A DNA stretch of 64,000 nt, from assembly GCA_004431415.1 (NCBI GenBank), contig QPMI01000457.1:310001-374000 (forward strand). Direction: 5' to 3'. The stretch is from Cyanophora paradoxa. Taxonomy: Eukaryota; Glaucocystophyceae; Cyanophorales; Cyanophoraceae. The notes under the pieces were generated by a model. That model did not search any database. It had not been told where the DNA came from and saw nothing but the letters and a program-made list of their open reading frames with translations. Each line of letters opens with the position of its first letter. The first letter of the stretch is position 1. The translations under genes were made by a program, and so were the position numbers. Shown piece after piece: positions 54,678-64,000 of the stretch.

Positions 54678-57346
54678 TCACCAGGAGAAGAGGCCGAGAG
54701 GCCAGGGCTTGGGCGGGGCGGCCTTGGCGGGCGGGGCGGCGGCCCCGGGCGGCCGTGCGGGGCGCGAGCGCTCCTCCTCCGCCTTCGCCACCGCATCGCG
54801 CATGATCGCCTCGGAGTAATCCTGCGCCGTACCCGCCGAGTCAGAGGGGGGGGGGAGATGCGCGTCGGGGCCGGACGAACGTTCATGCGGCGCCGGAGCT
54901 GACCGTTCTCCGTGAGGAGGTGAACGAGCACGTGGCGGTACGCGTCCTGCGGGAGAGGGGGGTACGTCAGGAAGGAGCCGGAGGGTGGGGGTAGAGGGCG
55001 CGGACCTTGGCGAGGGACGTGGAAGCGGCCTGGCCGTGGGGCCGGGCGCCGGCGCCGGCGGCGCGGCGGGGCGTGTCGGCGGCGGCGGCGGCGGCGGCGG
55101 CGGCCGCGACGACGTTCTTGAGGCCGCAAGGGCACGAGGAGGGCGCGAGGGCCGCGTCCTGGGCCCGCTGCAGGCCCGAGGGCGTGCGGGGCAGGTAGAA
55201 GGGCGAGCAGGGCGGCGGCCGCGGGCTCACGGGGTCCTCGCTGGCGGCCCGCAGGAGCGGGTGCCAGGCGGCGGGGAGGAGCTCGGCGGCGCGCTGGAGG
55301 GCGGCGTCCACGGCGGCGTTGGAGAGGCGGACGAGGCCGAGCGGGTCGCAGGCGGCGCCGTGCAGCGGGTTCAGCACGCGGAGCGATGTCCGGTAGAACT
55401 CGTCGTGCAGCTCCAGCGCCCGCCGAGAGAGCTCCAGCACCTCCGCAGCGAACTCGTCCGCCCCGGCGCCGCCGTTCGTTGGCGGGGCGGCCGCCTCCGC
55501 TGCCGCCGGCCTCTCGGCCTCGGCCGTCCGCTTGGGGAGCGCGAGGGAGGGCACGTGCGGCGGCGGGGGCGGCGAGGCGCGCGCCGCCGGCGGAGGGCCG
55601 CGGGCGCCGGCGGGCGGCGGACCCGGCCTCGCCCTCGTCTTCTGAGGAGGAGGAGGCGGAGGAGGCGGAGGAGAGGGCGGAGAGGGCCGGCGACGGCGGC
55701 GCGCACAGCGCGGCGGCGGCCGGCGCCCCTGTGCGGGCGGCGGGGCCGGGCCGCGGCTCGGGGCGGGGCCGGCCTTGGGCGAGTCGACGCGGACGGTGGG
55801 GAGGGAGCCTTCGGAGGCGGCGGGGGGCCGGGCCGGCGTCGCGGGGGTCCAGGGCGTGCGGGGCCGCTCGAGGGGGCACCCCCGGCGACTGGTGGCCCCG
55901 CGCCGGCGTGCACTCCTCCGCCCCCGCCCGCCGCGCCGGCGTCCCCGGCGGCTCCGCCGTGCCGGCGGGGGCGGGCGGGGCGGGGAGGGCGAGGGCCGCC
56001 CGGGGTGCACATGGAGCCGGCGGCGACCTCCGAGAGCTCGTCCAGCAGCGAGCGCGGCCGCTGCGCCGCCCCCGGCGTCCCCTTCTCGGGCGACCGCGCC
56101 GGCGCCGGGCCCGCGGCGCTGGCCGGCGTGCCGGCGGGCGCCGGGCGGGGCCGGCGTGGTCGAGAACTCGTCCCCCAGGGAGGGCCGCCGCCCCGCCGAG
56201 TGCAGCTTGCTCCTGCCCGGGGCGTCGGCCGGGCCGGGGTCGCGGGGGCGGGCGGGCGGGGCGGGGCGGGGGCGGACGCGGCGAGGAGGGAGCGCTGCCG
56301 GTCGATCGTCTCCCGCAGAGAGTCGATGAGCGCCTGCGCGCCGCTTAGCGAAGCCGAGCGGCCGAGCGGGCGGGGCGTGGGGCGCGCGCCTTGTTGTCGG
56401 ACTGGTTGCGCCGGAGCCGCTGGTTGTCCGCCGCCAGCAGGTCCTTCTCGGCCCGCAGCCGCTCCGCCTCCTCCTCCCGCTCCGCCAGCCGCGCCTCCAG
56501 CGCCGCCGCCCGCCGCGCCTGCTCCTCCGCCCCGCGCCCCGGCGTCGTCGCCGCCGCCGCCTCCCCGTCCCGCCTGCGCTCCAGCTGCTCCTCCAGCGCC
56601 CGCGCGCTCCGCTCCGCGCGCTGCGCCTCGTCCTTGGCGCGCTTGAGGAGGCCCCGGAGCTTCTCGCACTGCGCCCGCGCCTCCTCCGCCTCGCGCTCGC
56701 GCTCGTGCAGGTCCGCCTGCACGGCCCGCAGCTCCCGCTTCGTCGCCTCCAGCTCCCGCTTCGGGTCCAGGTCCGCCACGCTCGAGGGGCGCGAGGGCGG
56801 GCCCCGCGGCGTGTGCTGCGCCGAGCGCGGCGTCGTCGCGTTCGACGACCCGTCGTCCCCCGTCGTCAGCAGCTCGTCGATGAACGACGCCGACTTCCGA
56901 ACTTCCGCCTTCCGCTTCTGCAGCGAGGTCCGTAGCTCCTCTGCCCGGGGCACCCCGCGTCGGCGCGGGAACACTGGAACAGCCGCTGGCGGGGCGGGCG
57001 CGGACCCGTCTCGTGCTGCTGGGCCTTGAGCTGCGAATGCGCTTCGTCGAGCTCTCTCCGCGTCTCTATGAGCTGTCCGGCACCGTCAGCCGGGCCAGCG
57101 GCGCCGGGATCGGCGCCCCCGAAGGCTGCGGAGGTGTCGGTCACGCACCTCATGCTGAAGGGTGCGCATCCTCTCCAACTCTTCGCGCAGCTCCCTGTTC
57201 TCGTTTGCGAGCTGCAGGCCGAGTGCTGCGGCGGCATTCAGCGAGGGCCAGGCGGCGGCGGTTGCGCTCAGAGGCGTACTCGCTGCATGCCGTAGCCTCT
57301 CGGGTGACTCCATGAGCTCTTGTGCGTCCGGCGACGGCCCCGTCAT
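54678..57346 (-). CDS. Coiled-coil protein with Pro-rich and helical C-terminal half, hypothetical
   Basis: The ATG at 57346 (MTGPSPDAQELMESPERLRH) leads into ANENRELREELERMRTLQHE, then in-phase exons LIETRRELDEAHSQLKAQQH and EELRTSLQKRKAEVRKSASF, followed by a Ser/Thr linker (SNATTPRSAQHTPRGP). A long coiled coil runs from about 56760 to 56390 (KRELEATKRELRAVQADLHE, RAEKDLLAADNQRLRRNQSD). After ALIDSLRETIDRQRSLLAAS comes a proline-rich low-complexity stretch. Then a helical domain (EVLELSRRALELHDEFYRTS, LRVLNPLHGAACDPLGLVRL), DAYRHVLVHLLTENGQLRRR, and the last exon DYSEAIMRDAVAKAEEERSR ending GLFSW-stop. A cytoskeletal or centriolar role is conceivable but unproven. It is divergent from the LRR-PH gene across 92 bp. 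Confidence 0.6.
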
Positions 57347-57438
57347 TGGGCCAACCGCGGGACGAACGCAAGGATTGGAACCGATGCGCCGATTTGCCCT
57401 CCGCGTACCCCCTCACAACGACTCGTTGGGCGGCAGCA
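57347..57438. promoter_or_regulatory. 92-bp divergent start-to-start spacer
   Basis: The ATG of the minus-strand coiled-coil gene (57346) and that of the LRR-PH gene (57439) face away from each other with only 92 bp between them. Either one compact bidirectional promoter drives both, or the transcripts overlap at their 5' ends. Confidence 0.55.
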
Positions 57439-60400
57439 ATGGAGCGTCCGGCGGGCTCGCCGGTTCCGCAGACGGACCCGGAAGCTCTCGGGCGGACGTT
57501 TGCGAGGCTGCTGGAGACCAACCCCGACGCCCCGTGCTTCGCCAACCTAGAGATCGGCGACAAAGAGGCTCGTGTGCTAGCCTTAAAGCTCCAGTCGTAT
57601 ACTGGGATAAAGAAACTCGACCTGACAGACAATGAGCTCGGTTCGTGGGCCCCCGCCGCCTGCGGAGGCAGAAATTGATCGGGCCTCGCGCTTTCCACTT
57701 TCGCTGCCACCACAGGCGACGACGGGGTCTCTGCTCTCTGCGACACCCTGGAATCACTTCCTTTTCTGCAGGAGATTCTGCTTGGAGAGAACCTGATCAG
57801 CGACGACGGCGCGGCGAGCATCGCCCGACTCATTACCAGCTGCCCAGCCCTGCGGAAGCTGGACCTCAGCAACAACTGCATCCGGGATCGCGGAGCGGCG
57901 GCTCTAGCTCGTTCGTTGAGACGGGCACCGGAGCTAAAGGAACTGGACCTCTCATGCAATGTCATCGGCCGGAACGTACGCGTGGCGGCACGCGGCGCGT
58001 CGCGGGCGCGGGGGCTCACGCCCGGTCGCGCAGGGCGCCGCGGCTCTGTTCCGGGAGTACCTGGCCCTGCGAAGACCTCGCATCTTTATCGACCAGAACC
58101 CTTTGGTCCGCCCGCCCGAGCAGCCGCCTGCGCGCCCGGGGCCGAGCGCCGCACGCAGGTCGAGCAGGTCTTCGCGGCGTTCCCGGAGGGCGGAACGTTC
58201 GACTGGAACGCGCCGCCGGGGCTCGCGCAGCGGAGGCTGCGGGCGGGCCCACGGCAGGCGACGCTCAACATCGGGCTGCCGGCCTCCGAGGGGCAGGTGA
58301 TCCAGACGTACGTGGAGGAGCCGTCGTTCCTGGACGTCTCCGTGGAGGCCTCGCCCCGCAGCGTCCGCTCCTCCCCGCGGCGCGTCTCGTTCCCACGAGA
58401 GCCCGGCTCGCCCGGCGGCGGCGGCGGCGGGGGGGGAGGCGGGGCGGAGTGGCGGCCGGTGGGGGCGGGGACGGCGGGGGCCGGGGCGGGGCGGGCGGGC
58501 GGCTTCACGCAGAAGCGGTACAAGTTCTTCACGGAGCTGGCGCTGGTGGCGCAGGCCCTCTCGGCCTCCTTCGACGACTTCGTCCGCTCGCCCAGCGTCG
58601 CCGCCGCGCAGCCGGCCCTCGCCGTCCGCCCCGCGCCGCCCCGCCCCTCCCCGCCCCGCCCCGCCCCCGGGGGCTGACCTGGCGGGGCCGCAGGAGGTGC
58701 AGCTGGACGTCTCGCAGCTGCAGCCGGTGGTCAAGACGGTCGTGATGCTGGCCAAGGCCTCGCGGGACCACTCCCGCAAGCAGGAGGCGCAGCACAAGAC
58801 CGAGCTCGAGATGGTCGGCTACGTCTGGCAGCAGAAGCTCGCCCGCATCCGCGAGAAGAAGGTACCTTGCCCCGGCCCGGGCCCCGGCGGCCGCGGCGGG
58901 GCGGCGGGCACGGGCCTCCGGCTGACCGCTCTGCAGGGGGCGCGGGTGCGGCACATGGCGGAGCGGCTGGAGGAGCTCATGGCGGCGCACGGGCGGCAGC
59001 TGCGCGAGGCGCGGGCGGAGGCGGAGCGGGCGCGGGGCGAGGCGGAGAGCGCGCGGACGGAGGGCCAGCGGACGATCGTGGCGAAGGAGGCGCAGCTGCA
59101 GCGGGCGGACGCGGAGCTGGCGCAGCTGACGCGCGAGATCTCGATGACCGACGAGATCCACGCCGAGGCGAGCCGCCGCGGGCCGGCCCCCGGCCTCCGG
59201 GCGCGGCTGAGGGCGGCGCGCAGGTGCACCGGGTGCTGGACGAGCTGCGCGGGGAGCTGGAGAAGTCGCAGGAGCGCAACGCGGAGCTGGAGAAGCAGAG
59301 CGCGTCGGCGGCCGTCGAGCTGGAGATCGAGCGCGCCTCCGTCGCCCGCCTCGAGGCCGAGATCGAGCGGCTGCGGCAGATCGAGCACCCCTACGTCCAG
59401 CACCTCGAGCACCTGGTCCGCGCGCCCGCGCCCCGCGGTCCCCTCGCCCCGCCCCGCACCGCCCCGCTGACGGCGCTCCGCCGCGGCAGCGGGACGACGC
59501 GGCGCACCGGGTGGCGTCGGCTGAGTCGGAGCGCTCGGGGTGGAAGAAGAGCGAGGCGTACCTGGAGCAGCAGCGGGACGCGCTACAGCGGGAGAAGGAG
59601 GCGCTGCAGGCGGAGCTCGCGGAGGCGGCGCGGCGCGCCGAGGCGGGGGAGCACGAGCGGGGCGACCTGCGGCGGGAGCTGAACGAGCTGCGGGCGCTCA
59701 ACGAGAGCCGCGAGGAGTTCCTCCGCCTCGAGATGGTCTCCCACGGACAGAAGGTCCTGGAGCTCCGCGGCGAGCGGGACGCGGCGCGCGCCGAGCGGGA
59801 CGCGGCGCTCGACCGCGCCGAGGCGGGCGAGGCGCGGGGCGAGCGGCTCGCCTCGGAGAACGAGCTGCTGCGGGGGCGCGTGGAGTCGCTCGAGGGCGAG
59901 CGGAACGGGCTGGCGACCGAGCAGGCGCTGCTGGTGGAGAAGCTGCGGGCGCTCGACGCGGCGCGGGCGGAGGCGGAGGCGCAGCTCGGGATGGCGCTGG
60001 GCGAGCTGGAGGCGCTGCGGCGGGTGCAGGAGGAGTACGGGCGCGTCGTGTCGGAGAAGGAGCGGCTCATCGAGGAGAACGGCAACCTCCACAACGACCT
60101 CAACACCGTAGCCACGCAGGTCGGCCCTAGGCGGCCCCGGCTCGCCCGGGCCTGAGCCACTAACGCCGGCGGGCGCAGCTGGACGAGATCTCGGAGCGCT
60201 TCCGGCTGATGGAGGCGACGACGAAGGACCTGGAGGAGGAGCTGGCGGCGCGGGACGTCCGCACCCGCGAGGCCGTCGCCGCCAGCGAGGCCCTCGAGGC
60301 GCGCCTCGTCGAGAGCGAGCGCAAGAACGGGGAGCTGGAGGAGGCCGTCCGCCTCCTCGACACGGAGATCGAGGAGCTGCGCAAGCAGACGCAGCGGACG

Positions 60401-61944
60401 ATCGCCGAGGCGGAGAAGCGCGTCGCGGAGTGCATGTCGACGACGTCGCGGGCCTTCCTGGACACGCAGAACGGGCTGAAGGAGCTGGAGAAGATGCACG
60501 GGGTCGGCAAGGGCCTCGAGGGCGGCGCCTCGGACCGCCTCGTCGACGTCTACCGCCGCAAGGCCGCCGAGGCCGACCGCATCGGCATCGAGCTCGAGCG
60601 CGTGCGCCCCTCCCCGTCTACCCCCCCTCCCCCTCCCCCCCTCCCCGCCCCCGCTGAGCGGGGCGGGCGGGCGCAGCTGAAGGCGGACGTGGACGCACGG
60701 GACCGGGAGCTGCGGGAGATGCGGCGGGACTACGAGCACGCCTCGGCCAAGGCGCGCGAGGCCGACCAGCGCGAGGCGGCCCTCACGGCGCGCCTCGAGG
60801 CGGCCAAGGCGGAGCGGGACGGGCTCGCCTCGGAGCGGGAGCGCCTCACGCGGGAGCTCTCCCGCCTCGAGGAGCGCGCCGCCAACGCCGACGAGGAGCG
60901 CCGCGCCACGGAGGAGCGCGCCAAGGCCGCCGAGGAGCGCGGGCGCAAGGCCCGCGAGGAGCAGGAGCGCGAGGTGGCGCGCGAGCGGCGGGAGGGCGAC
61001 GAGCGGCGGCGGGCGGAGGTCGAGGCGGAGCGGAAGAAGGCAGAGGCGGAGGTGGAGCGGGAGCGGCGGCAGCGGGACGAGCTGCAGAAGCGGATCGACG
61101 AGATGCGGGACGGGGCGACGCGGAGCGCGGAGCTGCAGGAGCGCCTCAAGCAGAAGGAGGCGCAGCTGGACGCGCTCACGAAGCGGACGGGGGAGCTGGA
61201 CGGCGAGCTGCGGCGGCTGCGCGCCGAGCGCGCCGAGCTCGACAAGTACTCCGCCGTCAAGGAGCTCCGCGACCGCGTGCGCGCCCCGCCCCGCCCCGCC
61301 CCGGCCCGCCCCGCTCGGCTCAGGCGGGGGGGCCCGGCCCGGTCTGCAGGGGATCAAGCAGCTGGAGGGGAAGGAGACGCCTGCGACAAAGGTGGCCTTC
61401 CGCGCGGGGCTCCTCCCCGGCAAGCAGCACGCCCAGAAGCCCGTCACCATCCGCGTGCGTTTGCGCTTCAATTTGTATTTCGCGGCCCCGGCGCCTCGCT
61501 CTTCGTCCCGCCGACGCCTCCCGCAGGTGCAGCAGGGGCGGCTCACGTGGACGGACCCGAAGGGGAACGCCAACTCGGCCCCCCTCGAGAAGATCTTCTA
61601 CGTCGCCAAGGGCAAGGCCTCCGAGATCCTCGAGAAGTACGGCGTGCGTGCCCGTACCCCCCTTTTTCCCCCTCCCCCCCCAAAAAAAATACGAATTTGA
61701 ACGTTTACCCTCCCCGAAACAGACGACGGTGGACTCGAACCAGTGCTTCAGCGTGTACATCGACCGGCCGGAGCGGTCGGACCTGCCGGTGCGGACGCTG
61801 GACCTGTGCTGCCGGACGACCTCGGAGCGGGACGCGTGGTACACGGCCCTCACGGCGCTCGTCGTCCAGCGCTACCTCGACCAGCTGCCCCTCGAGGCGC
61901 CCCCGGCCCTAGGCCTCGCCGCCGGCGCCGGCGCCGGCTCCTAG
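57439..61944 (+). CDS. LRR - long coiled coil - PH domain protein
   Basis: About 1,200 residues; no named orthologue recognised. The ATG at 57439 (MERPAGSPVPQTDPEALGRT) starts an RNI-type LRR region: LQSYTGIKKLDLTDNELG, LPFLQEILLGENLISDDGAA, CPALRKLDLSNNCIRDRGAA, APELKELDLSCNVIG. A linker (REYLALRRPRIFIDQNPLV) and a helical domain (YKFFTELALVAQALSASFDD) follow. A coiled coil of about 600-700 residues runs from about 58700 to 61290 (for example LEEELAARDVRTREAV). The C-terminus is PH-like: QQGRLTWTDPKGNANSAPLE, KIFYVAKGKASEILEKYG, NQCFSVYIDRPERSDLPVRT, and TSERDAWYTALTALV with the conserved PH tryptophan. It stops at 61944. At least 11 introns. The layout suggests a scaffold joining protein contacts at the N-terminus to phosphoinositide membranes, perhaps cytoskeletal; this is inference. 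Confidence 0.85.
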
Positions 61945-62513
61945 CCCCGCCCGGCCCCGCCCGACCCGGACCATGGCCAGGATCCGGGGCTGTACGTACG
62001 TGTAGCTAGCAAGCAGAGCGCGAGGGGGTCTCGTCGACGTCGGCGTCGGACCCCCCGACCCGTAGGACTCGGATTTGTTGTAGCTCGGGGGGCGGGTACG
62101 CCCCCAGAACCGTAAAATAAACCATCGATTACTAAGTTACTAGCTCAAGCTTAAGGGGCTAGCGCTCGGGCTGTCCGCCATTAGACCGCCAATTGCAAAC
62201 TCCAGCCCAAACTTGGCAAACTTGGCGGCTAGTCGAGCCGCCGGGCCGGCTGGCGGCCAGCTTGAGGGCAGCCTCTTGCGCATGCTGCGCATGCTATAGC
62301 TAAGTTGCCATATGCATGGCCAGAAGTCCTAGCTATATATAGCTATATATAGGCTTCCGGATCCGCGATTTCGCGGGGTTTCGCGCCCGGGGGGCGGCGG
62401 GGGCCCGGCAGCGGCGGCGGGGGGCCGGGCCCCGGGTGGTACCGTAATGAGAATATTAAGGTCTGTACTTTATTATGTCATCCCCAAATTACGTCGCCTC
62501 TGACGTGCGATAA

Positions 62514-62692
62514 CGACATAATTCGGGACCGTCATGGTAGGGCGCCGGCACGCTCAGTGGTACCCAATCAAATTTACCGTCCATATACAGCCTAATACAG
62601 GCCTGAAAATTTCATGCCGACATAATTTGGCCATGGGGGCGTCATATTTCGCATGCGCATAGAGAAAACTCGGGTTTTACAACGACATAATT
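62514..62692. repeat. Three spaced copies of CGACATAATT
   Basis: CGACATAATT occurs at 62514-62523, 62618-62627 and 62683-62692, spaced 104 and 65 bp. An approximate reverse-complement copy (TTATTATGTCA) lies at 62470-62480. This block is distinctly AT-rich compared with its surroundings. Confidence 0.7.
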
Positions 62693-63420
62693 ATATAAAA
62701 TATAATATTACGGTATGCATATGTTGCGACTTCTTGTCATTCCGTTATATGAATGACTATTCTTAAAAACAAGTGCCTTCTTTTAGGTTCTTTATATTGC
62801 TGTTAACGTTGCGTTACGAATCCGAAAAAGCGAACTTCAAGTAGGGGTACCGGTGCGGCTTTAAGCCGGCTTGTTGCGTGCGGCTTGACGGCCAAGCCAA
62901 GCCAATTGCAAGCCGGCCGGCCGCGGCAGTGGCCGGCCGGCCATGATAATGATCATATGCATGAATGCATTTTTACAAATGCCGGCCGGCTCATTAGCAA
63001 ATGCATTTTGCAAGCGCGCTCAAGCTTGGCCCGCCTTGAGGCAAGCTTAAGCTTCAAAGGCTTAAGCCTAACTGTGAGGGGGGGCGGGTACTTTATTATA
63101 CCTACGTATACGGTACCCTTCAGATTCAGGCTTCAGCTTCGAATTCCGGATTCCGCATGCGGCTCCGACGGCTCGTTGGCGGCTCCAAGCCCTGCAGCTG
63201 AAGCGTTAGCCGCCGTTAGGGTGTGCTCAATGAATGGACAATTGTCGCTTGTTTAAACTTTGAAATTGCATCTTTTTTTGCGTCTGAGCCGCGGGGTCGC
63301 GGGGCGCCCGCGCCGGCCCCGCGGCCGCGGGCGCCGGCCGCGGGCCGCCGCGGCCCGCCGGCCGGCGCCCCGGCCGCGGGGGCCGCGCGGCCGCGGCCAT
63401 GGCCAAGCCGGGCCAACGCG

Positions 63421-63500
63421 CTAGTTCTAAACCTACAGTATGAGGCATATTTTATTTCCTGTACTAAATTAACTAGTTCTACAGTACGTATGCGGCATAT
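63421..63500. repeat. Diverged direct repeat
   Basis: CTAGTTCT...ACAGTA...TGAGGCATAT (63421-63450) recurs as CTAGTTCT-ACAGTA-CGTA-TGCGGCATAT (63473-63500). They share the same three blocks in the same order with small indels, about 50 bp apart. Confidence 0.75.
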
Positions 63501-63715
63501 AATAGTATATGATCATGATATATATATGCCGCTATATACCAGGGTACTATAAATTCTATAATATGTCTATACTGTTAGTACTCTACTACTACAGTAGTAC
63601 TAATCTATCTTCTGATCGTGTCCCTTCTCGTGATCCCTCTTGATTCTGTATATATTTTGTGCTAGTTTACTGTATCTTTGATTTGTGATTGCTTTGTTGT
63701 CTTTAATATCACTAC

Positions 63716-63755
63716 CTACGGGGGGTTCGCCCCACCGTAGTCTCTCAAAAAAAAA
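63716..63755. repeat. GC hairpin followed by an A9 run, retroposon-like 3' end
   Basis: 63716-63740 folds as a 10-bp stem (CTACGGGGGG with CCCC-A-CCGTAG, one bulged A) around a TTCG loop. Six bases later there is a run of nine A residues (63747-63755). The 100 bp before it are T-rich. A stable hairpin and short poly(A) at the boundary of an AT-rich block resemble the 3' end of a LINE/SINE, but no coding part is seen. Confidence 0.5.
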
Positions 63756-63798
63756 GTACTAATCTATACGATTCTATAGTCCCGTAATTATTATAAAC

Positions 63799-63848
63799 GT
63801 TAACGGTAAACGTTATAAGTTAACTAATAACTTATAAATACCGTTAAC
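63799..63848. repeat. Nested inverted repeats, potential cruciform
   Basis: The outer arms GTTAACGGTA (63799-63808) and TACCGTTAAC (63839-63848) are exact reverse complements. The inner arms TTATAAGTTA (63813-63822) and TAACTTATAA (63828-63837) are also exact, around a 5-nt loop. The gaps between outer and inner arms are 4 nt on the left and 1 nt on the right, making a near-symmetrical 50-bp structure. Confidence 0.85.
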
Positions 63849-64000
63849 GCCGTGACGAACTTCGCCGCCGCCGCGTTGAACTTTCGGAAGTTCGGGCCGG
63901 GAAACCGTTGAATCGAACGGGAACTTGAACAATGTAACGGCCGCACGGGAACTTATGTCGTGACGCCGACGTCACGCCGTCACGTCGCCGTAACGGCGAG

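Larger units (their letters stand above)
61945..64000. other. Terminal intergenic region, AT-rich with repeats
   Basis: No gene recognised in 2 kb. The first part is the 3' flank of the LRR-PH gene. 62380-62440 and 63298-63412 are nearly pure G/C. 62440-62840 and 63420-63860 are AT-rich. Self-complementary clusters include 62330-62352 (AGCTATATATAGCTATATAT) and 62935-62995 (GGCCGGCC, ATGATAATGATCATATGCAT). Specific repeats are listed separately. Confidence 0.6.

Noticed and set aside
58529-61573. 1,014-codon open frame on the minus strand
   Set aside because: Antisense to the coiled-coil exons of the LRR-PH gene, with low-complexity Arg/Leu/Pro content and no motif.
62338-62352. TATA box at TATATATAGC
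   Set aside because: It lies in a palindromic AT repeat with no gene downstream in the right place.
63720-63735. tRNA B-box-like GGTTCGCCCC
   Set aside because: No A box, acceptor stem or anticodon arm nearby; the bases are explained by the hairpin.
1-64000. CRISPR array, bacterial operon, rRNA
   Set aside because: No regularly spaced identical repeats with unique spacers, no ribosomal RNA-like stretch, and spliced genes with eukaryotic ciliary products rule out a prokaryotic layout.

Overview
This is nuclear DNA from a GC-rich, intron-rich, flagellated eukaryotic microbe, most likely a microalga. Every gene I can follow is split by short introns, mostly 45-180 nt. They use GTGCG/GTCCG donors, a CTGAC or CTAAC branch-like motif shortly before the acceptor, and a GCAG acceptor. 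A notable minority use GC instead of GT donors. Third codon positions are almost all G or C, so long antisense shadow ORFs are everywhere. Several genes encode flagellar parts, and one resembles the plastid/cyanobacterial DUF3054 membrane family. A pelagophyte-like or haptophyte-like alga would fit, but the sequence alone does not settle the lineage.

Layout. 440-16376 (-): near-complete outer-arm axonemal dynein heavy chain of the gamma/DNAH5-DNAH8 class, about 29 exons. 16642-19192 (+): CFAP100 (MIA1/CCDC37), head-to-head with the dynein gene. 19334-21799 (-): a UBL-UAS-UBX (FAF1-like) p97 adaptor. 22093-25868 (+): a long Pro/Ser-rich protein with PG-rich repeats. 27182-29276 (+): a ubiquitin-like domain fused to armadillo repeats. 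30258-34048 (-): a STAND/NACHT-type NTPase with a DUF4062-like N-terminus. About 34515-37506 (+): an LRR-like protein. 37916-38925 (+): a coiled-coil protein, possibly SF-assemblin-like. 39284-40922 (-): an RluA-type pseudouridine synthase with a presequence-like N-terminus. 41125-42042 (+): a small Cys-rich, probably GPI-anchored protein. 42377-42595 (-): a small charged protein. 42982-44041 (+): a DUF3054-like membrane protein. 45868-49168 (+): a cathepsin X/Z-like cysteine protease. 49417-51187 (-): a secreted Cys-rich protein. 52248-53888 and 54678-57346 (-): two Pro-rich/coiled-coil proteins. 57439-61944 (+): an LRR - coiled coil - PH protein.

How it fits together. Gene direction alternates often, and several pairs are divergent with only 92-293 bp between start codons, which suggests shared bidirectional promoters. 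The first pair joins an outer-arm dynein motor to a regulator of inner arms. The coiled-coil and PG-repeat genes nearby could also be ciliary or cytoskeletal, but that is inference.

Noncoding DNA is of two kinds. Long introns are C-rich on the sense strand, whichever genomic strand carries the gene. Intergenic DNA, especially 44.0-45.9, 51.2-52.1 and 62-64 kb, is packed with short self-complementary words and several exact repeats. The last 2 kb is AT-rich and holds inverted repeats, a diverged direct repeat and a hairpin followed by an A-run that resembles a retroposon 3' end. I found no rRNA, convincing tRNA, CRISPR array or intact transposon. Exon boundaries were read by eye from splice motifs and reading-frame continuity, so most are provisional.
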